Shown: piece after piece, positions 49,247 to 57,562 of the stretch
Position numbering within the stretch: the first letter of the stretch is position 1
Layout of the letters: every line of letters begins with the position of its first letter
Made by a program: the position numbers and the translations under genes
The notes under the pieces: model-generated
What the model was told of the DNA's origin: nothing
Database searches by the model: none
The model's input: only the letters and a program-made list of their open reading frames with translations
Assembly (NCBI GenBank): GCA_023228225.1
Contig: JALOBO010000004.1
Coordinates: 43,379 to 107,378 of the forward strand
Origin: Clostridia bacterium
GTDB taxonomy: Bacteria > Bacillota > Clostridia > Christensenellales > UBA1242
DNA length: 64,000 nucleotides
Direction of reading: 5' to 3'

Positions 49247-49260
49247 ATAAAATGTACCGT

Positions 49261-49283
49261 AAACTTTAATATATAAATAAAAA
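49261..49283 (+). promoter_or_regulatory. Class 2 promoter
   Basis: AAACTTTAATATATAAATAA ahead of the GIY-YIG gene; ATG at 49292. Confidence 0.6.
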
Positions 49284-49291
49284 TTAAAGTT

Positions 49292-50239
49292 ATGGCAAGG
49301 AAACCTCACACGTATCATTATATTTATAAAACAACAAATCTTATAAATAATAAGTTTTATATCGGTATGCATTCTACTTTTGATTTGAATGATGGTTACA
49401 TTGGTTCGGGATTATATTTGTGGCGTTCAATACAAAAGTATGGACGTAACAATTTTAAAACTGAAATTTTAGAATATTGCAAAGATAGAGCATCTGTTGT
49501 TTTAAGAGAAAAAGAAATTGTAACAATCACTTTAATAAATGAGCCATTATGTATGAATTTAATCACTGGCGGCGGTAAATTGATACTGGATTATAGTCCT
49601 ACTGCGGAAACACGAACAAAATTATCTGATGCATTAAAAGGAAAAACATACGCCGAGATTTATAAATCTGATATTATTGCGGAAGAACAAAAGCAAAAGC
49701 ATTCTCTTGGAATGCAGAAAAGATGGTCAAAATTGTCGCAAGATGAAAGACAAAATATTGCAAATGCGGTAAAGCAAGGAATGTCTAACATGACAAACGA
49801 ACAGAAAGAAAATTGCAAAGAAAATGTAAGACAACAATGGCGTAATTTAACAGACGATGAAAGAGAATTGAAAAAAGAGAATTTACGGAATGCGTTTAAT
49901 AATTTAACTGATGAACATAAAGAAAAAATCCGCAAAGATGCTAGCGAACGTGTATTGAATATGTCAGAAGATAAACTTAAAGAACGCACAGCAAAATTCA
50001 AACAAACAATTGATGCAAAGTCCGAAGATGATAAACAGAAACGGCGTGAAAAATTACGCGAAACTAGTAAAGCATATTTTGCAAAGATGACAGAAGAAGA
50101 ACGTGAAGCATTTCGTAAAAAGAAACGGGAAATTGCAAAAAACCAATATAGACCAGTGTACGAATGCCCGCATTGTGGAAAATCTGGAAAAAGTAATTTT
50201 AAATTATTTCATTTTGATAATTGTAAACTAAAACATTAA
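49292..50239 (+). CDS. GIY-YIG homing endonuclease with helical repeats and zinc finger
   Basis: 315 residues. Y-I-Y-K-T-T-N ... F-Y-I-G-M-H is the GIY-YIG signature, with Y-G-R-N-N-F-K-T-E and R-E-K-E-I-V. From about 100 a run of charged helical units follows (S-Q-D-E-R-Q-N-I, T-N-E-Q-K-E-N-C, T-D-D-E-R-E-L-K, T-D-E-H-K-E-K-I), then a C-terminal zinc finger C-P-H-C-G-K-S-G ... F-H-F-D-N-C typical of phage homing endonucleases. A different subtype from the 32-residue-repeat proteins. Confidence 0.85.
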   Translation: MARKPHTYHYIYKTTNLINNKFYIGMHSTFDLNDGYIGSGLYLWRSIQKYGRNNFKTEILEYCKDRASVVLREKEIVTITLINEPLCMNLITGGGKLILDYSPTAETRTKLSDALKGKTYAEIYKSDIIAEEQKQKHSLGMQKRWSKLSQDERQNIANAVKQGMSNMTNEQKENCKENVRQQWRNLTDDERELKKENLRNAFNNLTDEHKEKIRKDASERVLNMSEDKLKERTAKFKQTIDAKSEDDKQKRREKLRETSKAYFAKMTEEEREAFRKKKREIAKNQYRPVYECPHCGKSGKSNFKLFHFDNCKLKH

Positions 50240-50242
50240 TTT

Positions 50243-50497
50243 ATGGATTTTGATAAAGAACTAAAAGCAATCATGAAAATGATTGAAATGTCAAAAGAAA
50301 CAAAAGGCGCTGATTGGAAACACAATAAAAAAGAAATTCAGAATAGAATTATCGAACTTGTTGAGTGTTATGCCGAAACTTCATTACAAGGCACAGGCGT
50401 ATATTTAAGACAATCGTTAAACCCAGATTTTGTTGCAATATGCGACGGAATCGAAAAAGCACTTAAAAAAGGAAAAGATGATAGAAAGAAAATTTGA
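50243..50497 (+). CDS. Small helical hypothetical protein
   Basis: 84 residues, three bases after the endonuclease; helical, charged. Overlaps the IMPDH start by 20 bases, so coupled to it. Confidence 0.65.
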   Translation: MDFDKELKAIMKMIEMSKETKGADWKHNKKEIQNRIIELVECYAETSLQGTGVYLRQSLNPDFVAICDGIEKALKKGKDDRKKI

Positions 50498-51293
50498 TTT
50501 TGACGATATTCTTATCGTCCCATCCGTATCGACGGAAATTTCATCAAGAAGCGAATGCAATTTGTTTAATGATGATGGCATGTTACCAATTATGACAGCA
50601 CCAATGGATACTGTTATTAATAATGATAACTATGAATATTTTTTGAATAATAACATATATGCAGTATTTCCAAGAGTACAAGATGCAAGGTCTCAAGATT
50701 ACAGCGATTTTGCAAAAATTTTTAAATCATACAGTTTAACGCAATTTACTGATTTGTTTTTAAAAGATTCAACATTATCTAAATTAATCTTAGGTAATGA
50801 TAGAACGTATTATGTACTTATTGATATTGCTAATGGACACATGGCAAGTTTGTCATCCGCTATCGGTGCAGCAAAAAGAAAATACGGAACAAAATTGTAT
50901 CTTATGGTAGGTAATATTGCTAATCCAGAAACGTATTGGGATTTATCAATTGCTGGCGCCGATGCAATTCGTTGCGGTATTGGAGGCGGCTGTTTCATCA
51001 GAGGAACAAAAGTTTTGACAAAAACAGGATTGAAAAATATAGAAGATGTTAAAGTTGGTGATTATGTCTTAACACACACAAACATATGGCAAAAAGTAAT
51101 AGAAACATATACATATAATAAAGAAGAAGACATAATATTTATTAATGGTGAAGGTTCAACAATGAATCATGAATACTACGTTATTGACAAAAAGTATAAA
51201 GATATAGTCGATGATGATAACATATCAGCATATGCAAAATGGATATCTGCTGTTGATTTGGATGAAAACACACATTTATTGATTCAATATTAG
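50478..51293 (+). CDS. IMPDH/GMP reductase family enzyme, N-part, plus intein N-half
   Basis: 271 residues from ATG 50478; the frame is open upstream inside the previous gene. F-D-D-I-L-I-V-P-S and M-T-A-P-M-D-T-V are IMPDH/GMPR hallmarks. The catalytic loop start G-I-G-G-G (167-171) is followed by intein Cys172. The extein resumes at 52569 as S-G-C-L-T-T, restoring a G-I-G-G-G-S-G-C-L-T-T loop with the catalytic Cys. The spliced enzyme is about 360 residues and lacks CBS domains. IMPDH makes XMP; GMPR converts GMP to IMP. The flap F-R-G-M-S does not settle which. Confidence 0.85.
   Translation: MIERKFDFDDILIVPSVSTEISSRSECNLFNDDGMLPIMTAPMDTVINNDNYEYFLNNNIYAVFPRVQDARSQDYSDFAKIFKSYSLTQFTDLFLKDSTLSKLILGNDRTYYVLIDIANGHMASLSSAIGAAKRKYGTKLYLMVGNIANPETYWDLSIAGADAIRCGIGGGCFIRGTKVLTKTGLKNIEDVKVGDYVLTHTNIWQKVIETYTYNKEEDIIFINGEGSTMNHEYYVIDKKYKDIVDDDNISAYAKWISAVDLDENTHLLIQY
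50991..51290 (+). other. Split-intein N-half (IMPDH/GMPR)
   Basis: 100 residues: block A C-F-I-R-G-T-K-V-L, G-D-Y-V-L-T-H, block B G-S-T-M-N-H-E-Y-Y. The insertion point equals the IMPDH-1 split-intein site known from metagenomic fractured genes. Confidence 0.85.
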
Positions 51294-51324
51294 CCCAACT
51301 CCAATTCTTGTATAATTTGCATTT

Positions 51325-51351
51325 CATATTCTTTATATATAAAATAAACAA
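51325..51351 (+). promoter_or_regulatory. Class 2 promoter inside the fractured IMPDH gene
   Basis: CTTTATATATAAAATAAACA, five bases before the endonuclease ATG, mirroring the arrangement in the ligase. Confidence 0.65.
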
Positions 51352-51354
51352 GAA

Positions 51355-52467
51355 ATGGAAACAAAAATAATACCGACATTTTATATTGATGACGTTCAAG
51401 TTATTGCGTATGAATTAAAAAATAAAAATTGTTTTGTATTTAAGTTTATTGATGGCAATGAAATGCGTGCAAAGGAAGCAAATATGAAATTCAATAAAAT
51501 TATATGCAGCGATTGCGGACATGAAACTGTTCAAAGATCACGGCCAAAATTGGATAAAATCTTTCTATGTAGAAAATGCAGAATTAAAGGCGAAAATAAT
51601 CCAATGTTTGAAAAATCTTTGAAGACAATATGGATTGGAAAGTATGGTGAAGAAACAGGCAATTCGATGTGGGATAATCATATCAAAGAAAATTTTATCG
51701 GCGAAAATAATCCGTTTTATAATAAACGGCATTCTCCAGAAATGAAAAAACATTGGTCTGATGGGATGAAAGGAAAATACGATGGCGAAAATAATCCAAT
51801 GTTTGGTAAATCTGTTTATTCTGTATGGGAAGAAAAATATGGGAAAGAAGTGGCAGATATAAAGTTTGAAGCGTACAAAGTGAGACAACAGTTTGCGAGT
51901 TCATGCGATAATAATCCAATGTTTGGTAAATCTGTTTATTCTGTGTGGGAAGAAAAATATGGGAAAGAAGTGGCAGATATAAAGTTTGAAGCATACAAAC
52001 AAAATATGAAAAACGCGATACGAAAGTTAAAAGAAACAGATAAATGGAATGACATTTTAGATAAAATATCAGAATCATTAAAAGGCCGCGAATTTTCAAC
52101 AGAACATAGAAGAAATCTTAGAGTTACAATGCTTAAACGTATTGCAATGTATTTTCCAAACGGTTGTATTCATCAACCCAATTTTAATGTAAATGGCTGC
52201 ACGTATTTTGATAAACTTGCAAAAAAGACAAATACGCAAATATGTCATGCATTGAACGGCGGCGAATATCATATTAAAGATTTAGGTTATTTTGTTGATG
52301 GCTATGATGAAATAAATAATATTGTATATGAATATGATGAGCCATATCATTTTGATAGAAATGGGAACTTACGAGAGAAAGATAAAATACGAGAAGAAGA
52401 AATACGAACATATCTAAAATGCGAATTTAAAAGAATAAAATCATGGGAAAACGAAGTTTTAATTTAA
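51355..52467 (+). CDS. Homing endonuclease (NUMOD3 repeats, EDxHD-type) between intein halves
   Basis: 370 residues. Zinc knuckle C-S-D-C-G-H ... C-R-K-C-R at about 50-78. Four NUMOD3-like G-E-N-N-P-[M/F]-[F/Y]-x-K motifs follow. Two complete units, N-N-P-M-F-G-K-S-V-Y-S-V-W-E-E-K-Y-G-K-E and flanks, are duplicated. The C-terminal nuclease has V-D-G-Y-D ... V-Y-E-Y-D-E-P-Y-H-F and an E-K-D-K-I-R-E helix, like EDxHD enzymes. Overlaps the intein C-half gene by 25 bases. Confidence 0.82.
   Translation: METKIIPTFYIDDVQVIAYELKNKNCFVFKFIDGNEMRAKEANMKFNKIICSDCGHETVQRSRPKLDKIFLCRKCRIKGENNPMFEKSLKTIWIGKYGEETGNSMWDNHIKENFIGENNPFYNKRHSPEMKKHWSDGMKGKYDGENNPMFGKSVYSVWEEKYGKEVADIKFEAYKVRQQFASSCDNNPMFGKSVYSVWEEKYGKEVADIKFEAYKQNMKNAIRKLKETDKWNDILDKISESLKGREFSTEHRRNLRVTMLKRIAMYFPNGCIHQPNFNVNGCTYFDKLAKKTNTQICHALNGGEYHIKDLGYFVDGYDEINNIVYEYDEPYHFDRNGNLREKDKIREEEIRTYLKCEFKRIKSWENEVLI
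51791..51999 (+). repeat. Recent 120-bp tandem duplication
   Basis: 51791-51879 and 51911-51999 are 89-bp copies differing at only two bases, phased in frame, duplicating one NUMOD3 unit. Confidence 0.9.
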
Positions 52468-52568
52468 TAGAAATAAAAAAAAGTGTTGAATATTACGAAG
52501 GTACAGTACATGATTTATGTATAGAAACAGATCATTCATATAATATAAACGGAATTATTGTTCATAAC
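52443..52568 (+). other. Split-intein C-half (IMPDH/GMPR)
   Basis: 42 residues with blocks F/G (V-H-D-L-C-I-E-T-D-H-S-Y-N-I-N-G-I-I-V-H-N); junction before AGC at 52569. Confidence 0.85.
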
Positions 52569-53138
52569 AGCGGGTGTCTTACAACTGTTCAAACAGGAAT
52601 AGGTTATCCAATGGCATCACTTATTTCTGAATGCTATGAAATGTCTTTAAGATTAGAAAAACCTGCAAAAATAATTGCAGATGGTGGATTTAAAAGTTAC
52701 TCAGATATACTTAAAGCACTTGCGTTAGGTGCTGATTTTTGTATGATTGGTTCAATTTTCAATAAAGCATTGGAAAGTTGTGGCGATACATACAAACAAA
52801 ATAAAAAGAACGATGGCTGGACTGAACCAGGTGAAAAGGTGAATCAATATGCAGAGGAAACAGAAATTGCATTTAATTACGGAACTCAATTTTTCAAAAA
52901 ATTTAGAGGAATGAGTACTAAAGGTGCACAAAAATCTTTAGGCGCTGACGTAATAAAAACGTCGGAAGGAATTACAAGAATGAATCCTGTTGAATACACA
53001 ATTGACGGTTGGGTTGAAAATTTTAAACATTATCTGTCAAGTGCAATGAGCTATACTTCGTCTAAGAATTTGTTAGAATTTAAAAAGTCGAGAAAAATAT
53101 TTATAACAGAGAAGGCATTTGCACGATTTAATAAATAA
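52443..53138 (+). CDS. Intein C-half plus IMPDH/GMP reductase C-part
   Basis: 231 residues. Residues 1-42 form the intein C-half ending N-G-I-I-V-H-N; S43 begins the extein with S-G-C-L-T-T-V (catalytic Cys45). A-D-G-G-F-K-S-Y-S-D-I-L-K-A-L-A-L-G-A-D is the phosphate-binding loop of the family, F-R-G-M-S-T-K the flap. Needs trans-splicing with the product of 50478-51293. Its tail overlaps the minus-strand endonuclease by 11 bases. Confidence 0.85.
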   Translation: MGKRSFNLIEIKKSVEYYEGTVHDLCIETDHSYNINGIIVHNSGCLTTVQTGIGYPMASLISECYEMSLRLEKPAKIIADGGFKSYSDILKALALGADFCMIGSIFNKALESCGDTYKQNKKNDGWTEPGEKVNQYAEETEIAFNYGTQFFKKFRGMSTKGAQKSLGADVIKTSEGITRMNPVEYTIDGWVENFKHYLSSAMSYTSSKNLLEFKKSRKIFITEKAFARFNK

Positions 53139-53970
53139 TAAATTTAAAAGCAAATCCTTTTGATAAACAACTTTGTTCTTTTGCTATATTTTTTTCCTTT
53201 TCCGATTCAAACGTCCACGTGCTTTTAACTTCTATTATTGTATTAGTTGACTTTATATAAAAATCTGGATAATATGTTCTTTCTTTACTTTCAAACAAAT
53301 ACGAAATTGTTCCTATGACGGAATTCATTTCTTTAACGCCGATTACTATATCTGATTCATGATAAGTTTCTAACAGTTCACGCAATGCGCGAGGTTCATA
53401 TCCTTGCAACTTTACTATTGTGCCAGATGGCAATATAAAATCGTAACGTTTATACATTGCTGCTTTATTTCCAGCAAATACACGTTCTGCATAATCTGCA
53501 TTTTTCCATAAATTTAACATATTTTGGGATTGTCTTTTACGCCAGTGCCATTCATTTGTTATTTGCTTAAGTTTGTGTGACTTATTTTCTTTAACGTCTG
53601 ACTTATTTTGCGCAATTTTTTGCGATGCAGATTGTTTTTCCTTCGTTTCTTGTCTTGCCCATTGTTCTTTGGAACGTTTGCTAATTTCCGCTTTTACCGA
53701 TTGATGAGATTGTCTTTCCTTTTGAACAACCGACTGTTTTTCTTTGAATTCCGCAGATGATGCAAAATTTTTAATTTCTTCTAACATATGATTTCTGAAT
53801 GTAGCATCCGTCCATCTAGCTTTTGCATTTAAAGAACTTAATGCAATACGTTCGGGTTTGTTTGCTGCATATGTTTGCGCATGCGATCTACAACAAAAAA
53901 CTGACTTTGTTCGTTTTGCAATAAATTCAATTAAGCAAAAAGGACAAATTTTAATTATCGGTGCTTTCAT
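53128..53970 (-). CDS. PD-(D/E)xK homing endonuclease
   Basis: Start placed at the minus-strand ATG at 53970 (M-K-A-P-I-I-K-I-C-P-F-C), because homology of the opposite-strand helicase begins right there; an open extension reaches 54030. 280 residues. Zinc finger C-P-F-C ... F-C-C-R-S-H-A, a long basic helical middle with R-S-K-E-Q-W-A-R and K-Q-S-A-S-Q-K units, and a C-terminal nuclease Y-Y-P-D-F-Y-I-K-S ... I-I-E-V-K-S-T-W (PD ... ExK). It separates a helicase C-terminal fragment from whatever preceded it. Confidence 0.8.
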   Translation of the reverse strand: MKAPIIKICPFCLIEFIAKRTKSVFCCRSHAQTYAANKPERIALSSLNAKARWTDATFRNHMLEEIKNFASSAEFKEKQSVVQKERQSHQSVKAEISKRSKEQWARQETKEKQSASQKIAQNKSDVKENKSHKLKQITNEWHWRKRQSQNMLNLWKNADYAERVFAGNKAAMYKRYDFILPSGTIVKLQGYEPRALRELLETYHESDIVIGVKEMNSVIGTISYLFESKERTYYPDFYIKSTNTIIEVKSTWTFESEKEKNIAKEQSCLSKGFAFKFIIY

Positions 53971-54537
53971 TTTCTTTGCCGTACAACTCGTCCACTTGTT
54001 ACCCTTTGTATGAAATTTATTGCTCAACATAAAAAAGCATACGTTAAAGGTTCTGATATAGGAAAAAACTTAATCACAATGTTGGAGAAAACAAAACGCC
54101 CAACTATTAAAGGTGCAATTTCAACACTTTACGGTGACCTTTCAAAAATTAGAGTTAAATTGATGGGCTTAGGAATGACACCTGAAGAGGCAACAAACAC
54201 AACATCGTACAGAAATTTCGAAGAAAAAATTCAAGTAATGGAAATTCTTACAGATTCAAAACGTTTAAGTAAGGTTTCTGAATTAACATCATTGATTGCT
54301 GCAATCTTTGCTGATAATAAAGCAGGAATTTGTTGTTCAACAATTCATAAAGTTAAAGGTTTAGAATCGCACAAAGTATTTATCATTGAACCAAAAATCC
54401 TACAAGCACCATGGGCGAAAAAGGATATGGACATACAGCAAGAACGCAACATAGACTACGTCGCATGTACTCGTGCTAAAAACGAATTGGTATTCGTTCC
54501 TGAAGAAGAGTTTACGGTTTACAATAAACGTGACTAA
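53971..54537 (+). pseudogene. UvrD/Rep-type helicase, C-terminal fragment only
   Basis: Reading into the frame upstream of ATG 54010 gives L-C-R-T-T-R-P-L-V-T-L-C-M-K-F, typical of the UvrD-family motif IV region, so homology runs right up to the endonuclease. Downstream are S-T-I-H-K-V-K-G-L-E (motif V) and Y-V-A-C-T-R-A-K-N-E-L (motif VI). Walker A and B are absent and no N-terminal half occurs in the window. The fragment is about 175 residues from ATG. Either a truncated relic or one piece of a protein assembled in trans. Confidence 0.75.
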
Positions 54538-55712
54538 CGTATTCTGTATTTTCGACCTCGCTGTAATTCTCCAGTTTTAAATCTTGGATCATCGATTTTT
54601 GTTCTGATAGGCGTATTATCTTTTCCAGTTCCCCACGCCATACCCGCGTTAATACTGATTAATTCGCCTGATAAATATCTAGGATCGTTTTTATCAACTT
54701 GGAATGTATTACCCTCTTTGTCCTTTACAGTAATTCTTCCTGCTGCAATATGCACAAGTTCGCCTGATATGAACCGAGGATCTGTACGATCTACACGATA
54801 TATTTTGCCATTTGCATCTTTAACGATACATTTACCGATGTTGGCACCTTTTGTAACATGCTGTAATTCACCAGATAAAAGTCGAGGATCATTTTTAGCA
54901 ACTTGAAAGCTATTGCCTTCTTTGTCTTTAACAGGAACTTTACCAATATTCATATGATGAAGTTCTCCTGATACATATCTTTCATCGTTTGTGTTAATTT
55001 GGAACGTATTTCCATTTTCATCTTTAACAGTTGTCTTTCCTGTTGTGTTATGCACATATTCCCCAGAAATATATTTAGGATCGTTAGTATCTACTTGTAG
55101 TGTATTATTATTTTTATCAATTACAACAACCTTTCCTTTAAAAATTGATGTTACATTGCCTGAAATAAATCTAGGATCGTTTTTATTAACCTGAAACGTA
55201 TTGCCATCTTTATCTTTAACAGGCAGCATCCCTTTCGCTAAACCGAAAGCGTTACCTGATAAAAACATATTATCGTTTATTGCAATTTGAAAAGTATTTC
55301 CATCTCTGTCTTGCGCCGTAAATTTTCCTTTACACGCATGATGAAGTTCGCCTGTTAGTATTCTTTCGTCGTTAACGTCAACAAGAAACCCATTGCCATC
55401 TTTATCTTTAACTGCAGTTTTGCCGTGTGTTCTAAAACCTAAATTAGGAATGTGGTAATTTCGATTTAGTGGGTTTTTAATGTTTTCTGATATAAGTTTA
55501 CTTTCAAATTCAATCATATCCTCAGTCGCAGTAAAATCAGTTTTAAGAATTGATTTTAAAAGTTTCGATTTATCGGTTTTCCATGTTTTCATTGAACCAA
55601 GATAGTTTATATCTTTTTCAGGTTTACAATTGCAAACTCTAGAACCTATGTAAAATTCGTCAGTTTCCTTATGTACAAGTTTGTAAACGTAAAAGTATTT
55701 AGTTTTGTTCAT
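54534..55712 (-). CDS. GIY-YIG homing endonuclease with eight or nine 32-residue repeats
   Basis: 392 residues, minus strand. Y-V-Y-K-L-V-H ... F-Y-I-G-S-R then G-S-M-K-T-W-K-T-D is the GIY-YIG module shared with 20683 and 32724. Eight clear 32-residue repeats (residues about 97-360), consensus V-K-D-x-x-G-N-T-F-Q-V-x-x-N-D-P-R, plus one degenerate unit and a basic end (R-G-R-K-Y-R-I-R). Start overlaps the stop of the MerR-like gene by 14 bases, so the two are co-translated. Confidence 0.85.
   Translation of the reverse strand: MNKTKYFYVYKLVHKETDEFYIGSRVCNCKPEKDINYLGSMKTWKTDKSKLLKSILKTDFTATEDMIEFESKLISENIKNPLNRNYHIPNLGFRTHGKTAVKDKDGNGFLVDVNDERILTGELHHACKGKFTAQDRDGNTFQIAINDNMFLSGNAFGLAKGMLPVKDKDGNTFQVNKNDPRFISGNVTSIFKGKVVVIDKNNNTLQVDTNDPKYISGEYVHNTTGKTTVKDENGNTFQINTNDERYVSGELHHMNIGKVPVKDKEGNSFQVAKNDPRLLSGELQHVTKGANIGKCIVKDANGKIYRVDRTDPRFISGELVHIAAGRITVKDKEGNTFQVDKNDPRYLSGELISINAGMAWGTGKDNTPIRTKIDDPRFKTGELQRGRKYRIR
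54560..55425 (-). repeat. In-frame 96-bp repeats, eight full units
   Basis: Longest of the three repeat arrays; unit 6 carries a 4-residue insertion (G-A-N-I-G-K). Units differ mainly around positions 24-31, which vary while the D-P-R-x-x-S-G core is fixed. Confidence 0.75.
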
Positions 55713-55905
55713 CTGTTAGAATTTTTTTAATTTCATCGGAGTCAATTCCTAAAAGGTCCACAAGTTCCTTGATGTTTTGAATTGTGTATTTCCTATAACC
55801 GCTTGGCAATCTTTTAGGAATAATACCTTGAGATTCGTAGTTTCGGATTGTGTTAGTTGATACGCCGAATAATTTTGCAACTTGCGCAGGTGTGTAAAGT
55901 GTCAT
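55699..55905 (-). CDS. MerR-type small DNA-binding protein
   Basis: 68 residues: L-Y-T-P-A-Q-V-A-K-L-F-G-V-S-T-N-T-I-R-N-Y is the MerR helix-turn-helix, then G-I-I-P ... G-Y-R-K-Y the wing. No effector domain. Co-transcribed with the endonuclease from a minus-strand class 2 promoter; likely an autoregulator or targeting aid (inference). Confidence 0.8.
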   Translation of the reverse strand: MTLYTPAQVAKLFGVSTNTIRNYESQGIIPKRLPSGYRKYTIQNIKELVDLLGIDSDEIKKILTDEQN

Positions 55906-55910
55906 GTTTA

Positions 55911-55945
55911 TAAGTATTAATTTATTTATATATTCATTAAAGTTT
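55911..55945 (-). promoter_or_regulatory. Class 2 promoter, minus strand
   Basis: Minus-strand reading: AACTTTAATGAATATATAAA then TAAATTAA, facing the MerR/endonuclease pair. Divergent from the + strand promoter at 55988. Confidence 0.6.
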
Positions 55946-55982
55946 TCAAAGTTTTAAAACTTTTCAAAGTTAAACTATCTGC

Positions 55983-56008
55983 CTTTTGTGTATATAATAT
56001 AAAATATT
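55983..56008 (+). promoter_or_regulatory. Class 2 promoter
   Basis: TTTTGTGTATATAATATAAA, 13 bases before the ATG at 56014. Confidence 0.6.
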
Positions 56009-56013
56009 AAATT

Positions 56014-56211
56014 ATGGCAAAATACGGAGAAATTGTATGCTTTGCGGAACCTAAAAGTCAAGCAGGCAGCATGTGGAAAGATAATGATGGAATTCAATTA
56101 AGAATATTTGAATCTAATCACCCAAGATTTACAGTAGGACGGTGTCTTGATTTTGGACATATGGAAATTGCAATAACTGAAGGATATAAAATAATTATTA
56201 ACCCAAAATAG
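56014..56211 (+). CDS. Small hypothetical protein
   Basis: 65 residues, beta-rich (M-A-K-Y-G-E-I-V-C-F-A-E-P-K). Not recognised. Confidence 0.65.
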   Translation: MAKYGEIVCFAEPKSQAGSMWKDNDGIQLRIFESNHPRFTVGRCLDFGHMEIAITEGYKIIINPK

Positions 56212-56303
56212 AAATTCATATCTGACTTATAATTTTTGATATAGTTGTATATTAAAAGTTATAATAAGTTCATTAGAATAACATTAATGTATAGTAGCAT
56301 ATC

Positions 56304-56522
56304 ATGGAAAAACCAAAACAAAAAAGAGCCCGACATACGTATGTAAATGGCGAAAAAGTTATAATTATTGGTAACTTGGGTAAACAATTTGAAAATAAAC
56401 CTCGGCCGATATATGGAAGAGTTATTTCTCAAAATGGCTTTTACGTTATGGTAAAACCTAGATATCAAAGGTGGGTTGGTGAATGGTATGCAAACGAATT
56501 AAAACATATTGAAAATGATTAA
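56304..56522 (+). CDS. Small basic KOW/SH3-like protein
   Basis: 72 residues. Basic start (M-E-K-P-K-Q-K-R-A-R-H-T-Y), then G-E-K-V-I-I-I-G ... Y-G-R-V-I-S-Q-N-G-F-Y-V-M-V-K, a KOW-like beta-barrel pattern. The 92 bases upstream are AT-rich without a clear promoter. Overlaps the next gene by eight bases. Confidence 0.65.
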   Translation: MEKPKQKRARHTYVNGEKVIIIGNLGKQFENKPRPIYGRVISQNGFYVMVKPRYQRWVGEWYANELKHIEND

Positions 56523-56676
56523 AACAGAATCAATCAACGGAGCAGTCTTTTTAGAACAAACAACTTATTACATTTATAAATCTGAAGAAGATAGATTAAA
56601 TGATAAACCGATGTTTACAACATCTTGTAAGAAAACATGGAATTCGTATAAAAAACAATTTAAAGAAAAAAAATAA
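56515..56676 (+). CDS. Small hypothetical protein (53 aa)
   Basis: ATG 56515 within the previous gene's end, TAA at 56674-56676 overlapping the next ATG. Lys/Tyr-rich (M-I-K-T-E-S-I-N-G-A-V-F-L-E). Overlaps on both sides support it. Confidence 0.6.
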   Translation: MIKTESINGAVFLEQTTYYIYKSEEDRLNDKPMFTTSCKKTWNSYKKQFKEKK

Positions 56677-57521
56677 TGTTAAAAGTATTACTTACTGGAA
56701 ATATTGGAGCAGGTAAAACTACTGTTGCTAAAAAATTCCAAGAACTTGGCGTTCCTGTATTTTTTGTTGATAATGAAAACAGAATTGCATTAAAGAATCC
56801 TGTAGTGCAAGAAGTGTATAAAAAAGTATTTGGTGAGGATTGCTTCACAGAAGAATTTCGATTGAAACGAGAATTCGTAACAGAATTCTATGAAAATCAT
56901 GAAAAGAAAAAAATAATCGAAGATTTTATGATTCCATATATCAATACATTATTTGATATGTGGTGCGATAATCAGCATGCAGATTACGTATTAGTTGAAT
57001 GTGCACAAGCATTGTCTTTGGGCAATTCATCAAAATACGATAAAGTAATTGCGGTTGTTGCGGGAACAAATGCAACCGATGATTTCAAAGCCAGATTAAA
57101 ACGCGTCAAATTGCGTGATGGGAAAACAAAGGACGAGTTTGCAAAAATCAATGAAAAACAATCAACATATGATGAGTATCGAAAAGCAGCAATGTGCATG
57201 ATAAATACTGAAAACGATTCTGATACTTTTAATGCAAGTGTAAAATGGGCTGACACGTTATTAAGACGTGAAGAACGACTTACAAAAATGAAGTTATACA
57301 CAATTCCTGTAAAATATAAAGATGAAATTGTTGGTTATGCAAATCAGAATAATGAAATCAAATTTGACGATCCAAAGTTTCTTGAATCAGTATTCAAACA
57401 ATCAACATGCTCTATTTCAAGTAGAAGCATTGGTCAGGTAAACAAAGATAACTACATAACAGAAAAGGAAACATTTGAATTGGTAATTATACCGATGCTG
57501 GAGAATAAACTGAAAAAGTAA
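56676..57521 (+). CDS. Dephospho-CoA kinase-like P-loop kinase with C-terminal extension
   Basis: 281 residues. T-G-N-I-G-A-G-K-T-T-V-A-K-K-F at 7-21 and F-F-V-D-N-E-N at 30-36 match the N-terminus of CoaE/dephospho-CoA kinase and related phage dNMP kinases; R-L-K-R-V ... R-D-G-K-T-K is a plausible lid. Core about 200 residues, then a separate 80-residue extension (V-K-Y-K-D-E-I-V-G-Y-A-N) not typical of CoaE. Substrate (dephospho-CoA or a deoxynucleotide) cannot be settled. Confidence 0.75.
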   Translation: MLKVLLTGNIGAGKTTVAKKFQELGVPVFFVDNENRIALKNPVVQEVYKKVFGEDCFTEEFRLKREFVTEFYENHEKKKIIEDFMIPYINTLFDMWCDNQHADYVLVECAQALSLGNSSKYDKVIAVVAGTNATDDFKARLKRVKLRDGKTKDEFAKINEKQSTYDEYRKAAMCMINTENDSDTFNASVKWADTLLRREERLTKMKLYTIPVKYKDEIVGYANQNNEIKFDDPKFLESVFKQSTCSISSRSIGQVNKDNYITEKETFELVIIPMLENKLKK

Positions 57522-57523
57522 AC

Positions 57524-57555
57524 TTTTAATTGCTTGTGTATATAAAATAAAATAA
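57524..57555 (+). promoter_or_regulatory. Class 2 promoter
   Basis: ACTTTTAATTGCTTGTGTAT then ATAAAATAAA; ATG at 57563. Confidence 0.65.
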
Positions 57556-57562
57556 TAATCAA

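Noticed and set aside
56212..56303. Possible promoter in the AT-rich gap (GTTGTATATTAAAAG)
   Set aside because: Contains GTTGTATATT but not TATATTTG, and lacks the class 2 box; too weak to call.
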